A stretch of 64,000 nt of DNA from Tretioscincus oriximinensis. Lineage: Eukaryota; Chordata; Lepidosauria; Squamata; Gymnophthalmidae. Of the stretch, positions 47,601 through 56,600 are shown in pieces. Within the stretch, counting starts at the first letter, position 1. Every line of letters begins with the position of its first letter. The stretch lies in the NCBI GenBank assembly GCA_022410635.1, contig JAJVDF010000503.1:1-64000 (forward strand), written 5' to 3'. The translations under genes were made by a program, and so were the position numbers. The notes below the pieces were generated by a model, which was not told the origin of the DNA, ran no database searches, and worked only from the letters and a program-made list of their open reading frames with translations.

Positions 47601-50600
47601 ATTAGAGGGATTTTTAATCTACTTCCTCCTGAAACAGGCTGGGGCCCTTCTAGTCCTGCATTCTGTCTCTTACAGTGGCCCACCAATTGCACCTGGGCTG
47701 TCTAAATCCTTACATTATGAAGCAAAGAATCTTATTTTGGAGAACAAGGGAAACCCTCTGGTGTTGAAGGCTTTCCTCATTTCCTCCACTGTTACACTAT
47801 AGCCAAAGGGACATTAAAAATCAAGTTTACTAAATTATATTATTCACAAATAAATGTTTTACTGTTTACATATTGGTATTTTACCTTTAGCTTTGGTGCT
47901 ATCAGTATCCACATGAAATAGAACTTTGTAATAGCCTCCCAAAGATCCAGACTGTATAAAATGTGTTCCAAAATGTTCAATTAATCTTCTGTAAGCATTG
48001 TATTCATAGAAAGTGGGAAGGTTAGCAAGTTCCTTCCAGAATGGCTCAGCAAGAGTTAAAAATTCTGGACGGTTATTGATGAACTGAGCAACTTCCACGG
48101 TATTTTCAATAACCAAAAGGTGATTACTCTATGAAAGTGAAAATAAATAAATTAAACATTGATATGCAGNATGCTGTTTGCTACTAGAACATGTTTTGCT
48201 GCCTCTTTAACTGCATTCTAATCAACAACTATTTCCAACATTTCAAAGACAATTTCCGGTATGTAAAAGAATGTCAAAATTCATTTAAATTCAGTTCATA
48301 TTAAAAAAAAATGACTGAATATTCAGGTTTTCAGCTATTTGCAAAAAGTTGAACACATAGTTGTTTGAAGTTCTGGAATTTTGTTCAAACCAAATTAGTT
48401 TTCTGGAATATGAAAAATTTGGCATTTGCTGTGGTTTTGCCAGGAGTTAAGTTTGATACTGAACTTTAAAAAAAATNGATCACAACAGATTTATAGTTAA
48501 AAAACCCTAAAGTGATAAACATGTCCCATTCCAAACAAACAAAATATTTAGCAAGGGTAGTCTCCTAACATCTAATGACTGATCAGAAAAAGACAAAATG
48601 AGTTTGCAAGANCCCCTTGCTTGATATTTTGGACCCAGACTAACACGGCAACTTCTTTGAAACATAGTATTGTGTAATAACAGTGAAGAAACAATTTACC
48701 CCCAACTAATCCTAGGAAAAATGTAAATATTGCCATTTATATTTTGAAAGTTTGATGATATTCAGAGGTGATAGAAATTCATACTTTGTTTTTGCACCCA
48801 TCTATACATTTCCATCAAAGAAAAAAAAAGCACAAATTAGCTTCATACTACACCTTTGAATTGTTCTCTTCAAATTTGTTTGTTTTGTAGTTATGATAGT
48901 TATTTGCATTTTCACGAGTCTCCATATGTTTTGCATATGCCCAGCTACTGCTGTAAAATTCAGTACTGAAGTCATTCTGAACTTTCAGCTATTAAAAGAA
49001 AGGGAATACCTTCTTATTTTCTAAATCATGCTTTTATTCAAAAGTATTTACAATTACATTCTNTTTCTCAGCTACTTCATCGTTGCCNCCTAGAGCAGCA
49101 GTTTGTAAACTGTTACCCATAGCAACCTAAGATTTCAAAAAATCTTCTCAGAGAGCCTAAGAGACCTCAAAAATCAATAATTTAAAAGTATGTTAAAATA
49201 AAATCATACACAACTATTTTTCATTTGCATAACCGGAAAATCAGCTTTTCAGGTCAAAGTACATTACACTAAATAGCTTTTCTGTTTTTCCATTTCTGCA
49301 AACTAGCAGTTCTTTCCACAAACTCTCAAAGATAAGAGTTCTGCAAACTCCACCTACAACCTCTTTTAGGGATAGAATTAGCATTCCTTGATAAGAAGCA
49401 TCTCCTGAAAGGTACCATGACCAGGCCCATATTTAGGATGTATGAGTGTCATTCACTTTATACCCCTCTTCCCTCAGTTAAACTTCAGCATCACTATTTA
49501 TTTACAGACTACCAACAATAAATTACTCATATAAAGTTCCTTATTTTTAAAGTTAGGAACAATGTGAAAACATGGGGAATGATGAGATTCCAACATAAAA
49601 CTGAATGTATAACAACACGGCACACTAAACTGCATCTGAGTCCAAACAATTCTGAATCTCAAATGGATGCTTCTCACCCTCGCATTTGGCCGCAACCCAC
49701 TTCCATGTGAGTGCAAACCAAGGCACTGTGACTGATTGTAGCTGCCATTCTTAAGGTGAAGTAGTGTANTAATAATTCCATACTATTTAAATGCCAGAAT
49801 GCTAATCTACTTTGAGATTTATAATGATAAATGCAATAAAAAATATCTTATTACAAAATTTTGCCACCCTGTGCAGCTGCGCTTACCAAAATATGNCCCT
49901 GTCCATGACTGAAGAAGTTGAAGAATCACTAGCCTTGAGGGCCGTTTTTTAATTCCTCATCTCTCAGAAGTGCAAGGGGAAGGGAAAAGTGAGAGACCTT
50001 TTTTATGATAGTTTCAGGATTACCAAATAAAATCTGTGATAAAAGTTTGCATCTATGATGGGTGTGACAAGTGATTTATCCCTTTAGACAAGGCAGGGAT
50101 TAAAAGCTGCATCTGGTGAAAGTCCTTTCTTCTATAATCATTAAAGGTTCAAAGCTCATCCCTAGATTTTATCTTATAACCTCTATGCTAGTTTCCAGTC
50201 AATGGAACAGCTTCCTTCTGAAGACTCACCAGGCACCTACATAATATAGTTTTATCATCTGATAAAAATGCTAAATATAATTTTCACCCTAGCCTTTGAC
50301 ATTTAATTTCCTCATGGTGTTGTCCTAGCAGAAGGAAGATGAGAAGCAGAAATGTTCCTATCTTTTTAATACTGTGACATTCCCTGGGATCTTATGGGTA
50401 AAGGGTGGGGCATACATTCTTAAATAAAACAAAACTTCACCTACAAGCTTGTGGGGCAGATTTAGTATTCCATGAAAGGTTTTCATGACTGAAAAAGTTG
50501 AAGAATCACTAACCTATTGATTCACTTCACCTTTAGCTGAGCCAAATATTCTCTGNTCTATGAAGACACTGTTGTATTTTTAAATTGTTCTATTTTAATC

Positions 50601-53600
50601 TGTTTTTATCGTGTTTTATTGTGATCTGTCCCAAGAATATAAACGTAAATAAAAATATAAGGATTAAAAGTTCCTTTCTTTCCTTCTTNCCATTCAAGGC
50701 AAAGGAAGGTCCTTTTTTGCACGGGCTTCCAGTGCTTTTTGTGGAACTCATTGCCCTCATTGTCTACATGGCAAAGCTCCTTAAAGAGCATTAATATGTT
50801 GCCAAATGAGCAGCAACACGCCAGTATTGCTGGCAATTTGCATTAGCCACAATGTACTTGTATATAGGATAGATTTTGCCCGTAAAGAGACAAAGAATCT
50901 TAGCTGCTGCATGATGTCAAAGTCAGAGGCTTCTCCAAGCACAACCTCCTTGTTCAGCTGCAAGTGTCAGCATTTATGTATTTACTACATGGAAATCAAT
51001 ACAAATAATAATAAAAGCATTTAAGTACTTGGATAGCTCTGAGTTCAGCTCCAAGCTCTGCTGAGGCAAATGCTAACATTCACTGTTATGCTGGCATGAA
51101 CTAGATACAAAATGTGATTGAGCCTGACCTCAGGTTTGAAATTTGCACAATAGTACACATTGTTCAACTTCTATTGTGGATCTAACGGCTGAATGCAAAC
51201 TCATGTGGCTGCACTAATACATATCAAGGTAAAGAGCACTGATGGGGGTATGACTTTTTTGTTTTTCTTTTTAAACTAATGTGTCTTTATGTTTTTAATT
51301 TCTGTAACTAGCCTTGGGAACATTAACCAAGGTGAGATATAAATCCCTAAATCAATCAATTAATTTATCAATCAAGTGAAAAGTGGCAAATACTAGCATT
51401 CACAGGGGCAAATACTAACATCCACATTTGAACATGCAAGCTGTGCTGGCATGAACCAGATACAAAATATGATTGACCCTGATATCATGTCTGGCATTTA
51501 CATGGCAGTACACATTATTCCATTTCTAATGTGGATCTAACTGCTGAATGAAAACACATTGACTAGATTACTGCAATAAACTGGAAAGAGATATATGTAA
51601 GGAACCAGTTCGTAACTAATAGTTTTAACAGTGTTTAATAAATTCAATTTTAAAAGATGCTATATTCTTTTTTTTAATAAAAAACTACTGTAAGTATGAA
51701 AAGGTCCTTAAGCAGCTGTGAGCAATGGACCACGGGTGTTATAGCCTGAAAAATGAAGCTTTTTCAAACTGTGTAGCTGGAAAAGAAATGCCACACACTT
51801 CTAAAGTCACACACATATTTATGCTTTAGCCAATTTAATTAGGAACCATGTGCCCTGTTCTCCTAAGGTGCATCACAGCTCTATAAAAATACCATTTGAA
51901 TCAACAATGAATCAGGGGTATTTGTCTTCAAGATATCAAGAGAAAATGGCATGAAGAGGAAGTCAGCGTTAAGTAATTGCTTGATCCTGCTTTCTCTAAT
52001 ATTATTGCCTCATCCATATTGATCAGCATATGGGGAAACTTTATGTTTCTAATCATTTCTGAGTAGTTTCATTTGAGCACAATTTACTATTTTTTTCTGC
52101 ATGAACATTTGTCTGCCATTTGTTCCACTGAAGCTGTTTATTTCAGTCACAAGATGGATCTCAGCAATGAAACATAAAAATATAAAATCATTTTTAACAT
52201 GAAATTTAAAGGGACAAAATAATAAAAAATGAAATATAGTGTATATGTGTACAGGTATTTTCTGCCTGACATTGTCTATGATTTTGAATAAAAACATGAA
52301 ACTCTCCAACAACACAAAATAAATAATTCCTAAAAATGTGACAAATATAGTAACAAAATTCAACAAAACCAAAGCAAAAAGACCTGGAAAGTATAAGCCA
52401 GAATGCTTTCACTCAGTCGATAATAGTCTCTTTGGTCACCACTGAAGACTTTTCTGCACTGTCCACCAAAACTTTTTGTATGGATGACTCCTCTTCTGCT
52501 TTCACCCGTAATGGCATCAAAGCTGCAGCCAATCAGAGTTATGACACAGACTAATGCACACAGGATCTAGAAAAGTTAATTGCAATGAAATACTACGACA
52601 TATCTGCAGAAGATGTTCAAAATTTAATCATGTAAAGATTGAGCTAGCTGGTCTGTAATGAAGTTTTGTATTGGCAGAACCTTGGTGCAGATCCCTGCTT
52701 AGTATGTTACATTAGGGAAAACGATATCCCCTTGAGTATGTCAATTGCAGACAGCATGTGCCTGCTAATTCTAATGTATTTTACTGCTATAGCAACTGCT
52801 CCTGGTAACTGACATTCACAGGTAAAATTAATGGAACTTGACAAATAACAATAGCCAGTCTCCTCCCATCGTTCTCCAGTATGCACTCTGAAATGAGGTC
52901 AGTCGCAAGGCCACAGGGGTGGACAAAACCCACAATTTAGTTTCTTTGAAATATGCATCTGCTGTTCTTGCAAATCCACCAAGCACCAATGGACAGCAGT
53001 TTTGAAAAAATTGAGCACTGGTCTTATCAACTTTCCATCAACTGGCACCAATGGATATGAATGCTAAGAAATGAATCACACCAATTCAGTACACCATGAT
53101 AGTTTGCTGGAGGGTGGAAAAATTGTGCTTGTGGCTGTGATAGCTTGTAGTTTTAAGGGCAGGTGGTTGCAGTTGCAGGCCAAACAGTTGTTGGCCATGT
53201 ATGTGTATANCGTTTCTTGGCATGCCAGTGATCACCTAGCTTGCACCTGCGATATGAGCTGCTCTGGCTTGTGAGTTATCAATGTTGTTGACCCAAATTG
53301 CTATCTCAGTTGGAGCTGGAATGTCACCATCAGCGTACCCTTGAACTGAAAGANATTATAAGGATTTGAGAAGATGACTTTTGTCACCAGTTAATAACAC
53401 TAGCAAAAGTTGGCTCTTGGGGATCCTGGGGCAGATAAGCGAAGAGCCCCCCTCTCGCCAGGTATCCTTACCTTGTTTTTAAAGTCTTCAGTGCAGCTTG
53501 GCTGGGTCTTTGATGTAATTAATGCACTGCGCACCAATAAGCAGTTCCGATTATCACTAATTACTGCTTGTTGGCGCGCAGCACAATAATTAGCATCAGT

Positions 53601-56600
53601 GACCCAGATGTGCGGTGTTGAAGAGCTTAAAAATAATGTAAGGAAACTGGATGGGAGGGAGGGCCCAGGCCAAACATTAGTGGGGNGGGGGACTGCCCCC
53701 ATTGCCCTATGGGTAACTACCCCCTGGTTAGTAAGCATATGTCTCAAACTTCAGCCCTCCAGATGATTCTAAGTCACAACTACCAACATTCTGCTCTCAG
53801 CAGCTGGCATGGGGTGCTGAAGGAAAATTTTGAAAGATGTAGTCCTGGGACATCTGGAGGGCTGTGATTTGACATAAACAGTTAATTCATGAACTATGAC
53901 ANTTTTAAGACACAGACTGCATCCACACATCATGTATTTATTTCACTATAATTGAATATTCCACAATAAAGCATGGATATTCTGGAAAAAATCAGTCCAC
54001 ACAATGCTTTATTGTGGAATATTCAACTATAGTGGAATAAATAAGTGATGTGTGGCTGTAGCCACAGTGTATTTTCCCTCCCATTCAGCCATGGGCATTG
54101 TAACTGACTTGAGAATTGTCACATGGCTTTTTTTTATTGCTGGGTCTGTGTGAAGACTCCCTGGAGTTTTCCTCTTATCTATGACCTAATGTCACATGAC
54201 ACAACACTGTCATGGTCGATCCAGCATCTTCATTAAGGAAAAAGCAGCTGCTGGAAAACTGGGAGGTTGGAAGCGACAGTAGAGTTGATCAGAACAGATA
54301 GAGTTGTGCATGTATAACATTTACCCTGTGCCTGTAAGCTCAACATTAGGAGGCGGCTTAAGAGGTGGCTTAATATTCTCACACACGGTCTTCATTTCAT
54401 CACATCGGTCTTCATCTGCTCCATCCTCCTCACAGTCATGATCTCCATTGCAGACTAGGGATTTACTGATGCATTGTCCTGTGGTCATAAAGAAAGAAGG
54501 GAATGTGTGTTGTTAAAGATGGGAATTGAAGTTCTTCTTCCATTGTCCAGAGTTGGAAGCAATGCAGCATTTGATCTTTGCATTGCAATTGAACTATAGT
54601 ACCCTTTCACCCATCCAGCACTGTCCGTACCAAGCAAGGAATTTCAACAGCATAATAAGGTGCATCACCAAAATGTATGGTCCTTTATGCTTTTATTCTG
54701 ACCCAGAAGTAGACTTATGAGGCCATTTTGAGCCTGCTGATCCAGAATACGTTCCCTCTCAAGCAAAGTCTCTCTAGTTCATACGATCATGTAGACAAAA
54801 GAAATAGGAAAAGGACTAATGCAGAACAAAAGTGCAGAAATACCTTAAGACAGAAAACTACCAGAAACATAAAATAAACAACATATACACTGTTGCGTGA
54901 ACATCTTCCCTCACTTTTCATCCCACTTCAGTCCTCTTATTGCTTCGTTACGATTCAATAAAGCAATTGTCCTCTGGCTTCATTGTCTTTCCACCCCTTT
55001 ACCCACTCAGCACCTGGGGAAGATGTGGTTGTATAAGGAGGTTAATATTATTGACTAGGAATCAGAAATTCCTAAAGAATTATAATAGCATTTATTCAAA
55101 AGAGGGAAAAGAGTTTATTTCAAGAACTCAGTTTACTTTGAATCCATCTGACAAGAATCTACTGTAATCTAGTGAATGTCCTAATTTATAACTAGTTCCT
55201 TCAAATGCTGTTCTTGTTTTCCTAAATCTCCCTTTGCTTTGTGGAATCAAAGAGACCAACTAAATCCTTAACCAATATACCTGAGGAACATCTAAAACGA
55301 TCACCACACCCTTCTTCAGTTGGACACCCTCTTGTTGGAACACACGGACGAGATTCTAGCGAACTCCCTGAACATGGATGTCCTCCAAACTGTCCATACA
55401 CTGCAATGGTCCTCCTGCGAATCTAAATGCAAAATAATGCTTTATAGTATGAACCAGCTGGAACAGTATGTAGATACAGCAGACAACACCAAGCTAGAAG
55501 TACCAATAGCCAGTTTTAGCACAAGGTGGTTTCCTGTGTTTTCCATATAACAGTTGGGTGATATTTATAGAACTGTACCTGAGTTTTAGTACACCCATCA
55601 CATTCTGACCATGGACCGAATGGATTCCAACTGCAGTGGACTGGAGATGTTCTGTTGGGTTTTANGCAGAGATAAGGTAAATATTCAGTCAGGTATTTTA
55701 AAAGTGCCCTGTAGCTAAAAGATAGCAGAACATCTGCCTATCAATTCCAGGTAGGGTTAGGATAGGTTTCCCATATAAACAGTGAGATAGAGTTTTGCAC
55801 GGTTAATGGGTATGAAAAAGTTATCTCCCCTCAGGTGCTGCAAGCATTAGAAGCTGTATCTGGTGAGAAATCCCCTCTTCTATAGTCATTAAGAGTGCAA
55901 AGCTCTACCTCAGTTTTTATATAGGAACCCCAGGTTAGGCTAGAGAATGCCTGCAAAGTACTATAAATAATGGGGGTAAGGAAAAGGAATGCAATAGACA
56001 AAACGCACTATAGGTTTTTCCTTGTATTGGTGTTATTCTGACTCTCTATCAGTGTTATTCTGGTGCCACAATTGTCTCTGTTGCCCTCTATGGAAGTGCT
56101 GCTCTATGAACTCCTGCCTCATGAAGTCTGGAGGGAATTTTTCCAAACTCTGCACCAACATATGCAGTTGTCTTTGAAATTACTAGTGTTCTATTCAGCA
56201 GATCCTAAAAGTACTGGAATGCCATCCAAAGGGGTTGCTGATCTGATTATTACTTTCATCCATCCAGATACTCACAGCTTGTCCACTCTCCCTTTCAATG
56301 TCATGGATATTTCAAAATGTGCATATAATTCATTATTTTAGTGAGGCTAATTTTAACTTGCCTTTGCATGGAAATGGACACTTTTAGTGCTCTGCTCTAC
56401 CAACAAGTAGCACTATCTGTTTTTCCCTCTGCCCATTCCCTATCATCATGGATCCCATTTGTCCCATCAGAAGTGAACATAAGAACATAAGAACATAAGA
56501 AGAGCCATACTGGATCAGGCCACAGCCCATCGAGTCCAGCATTCTGTGTCACACAAAGGCCCACCAGATGCACCTGGGCANTCCGAACAGAGGAAAGCAA

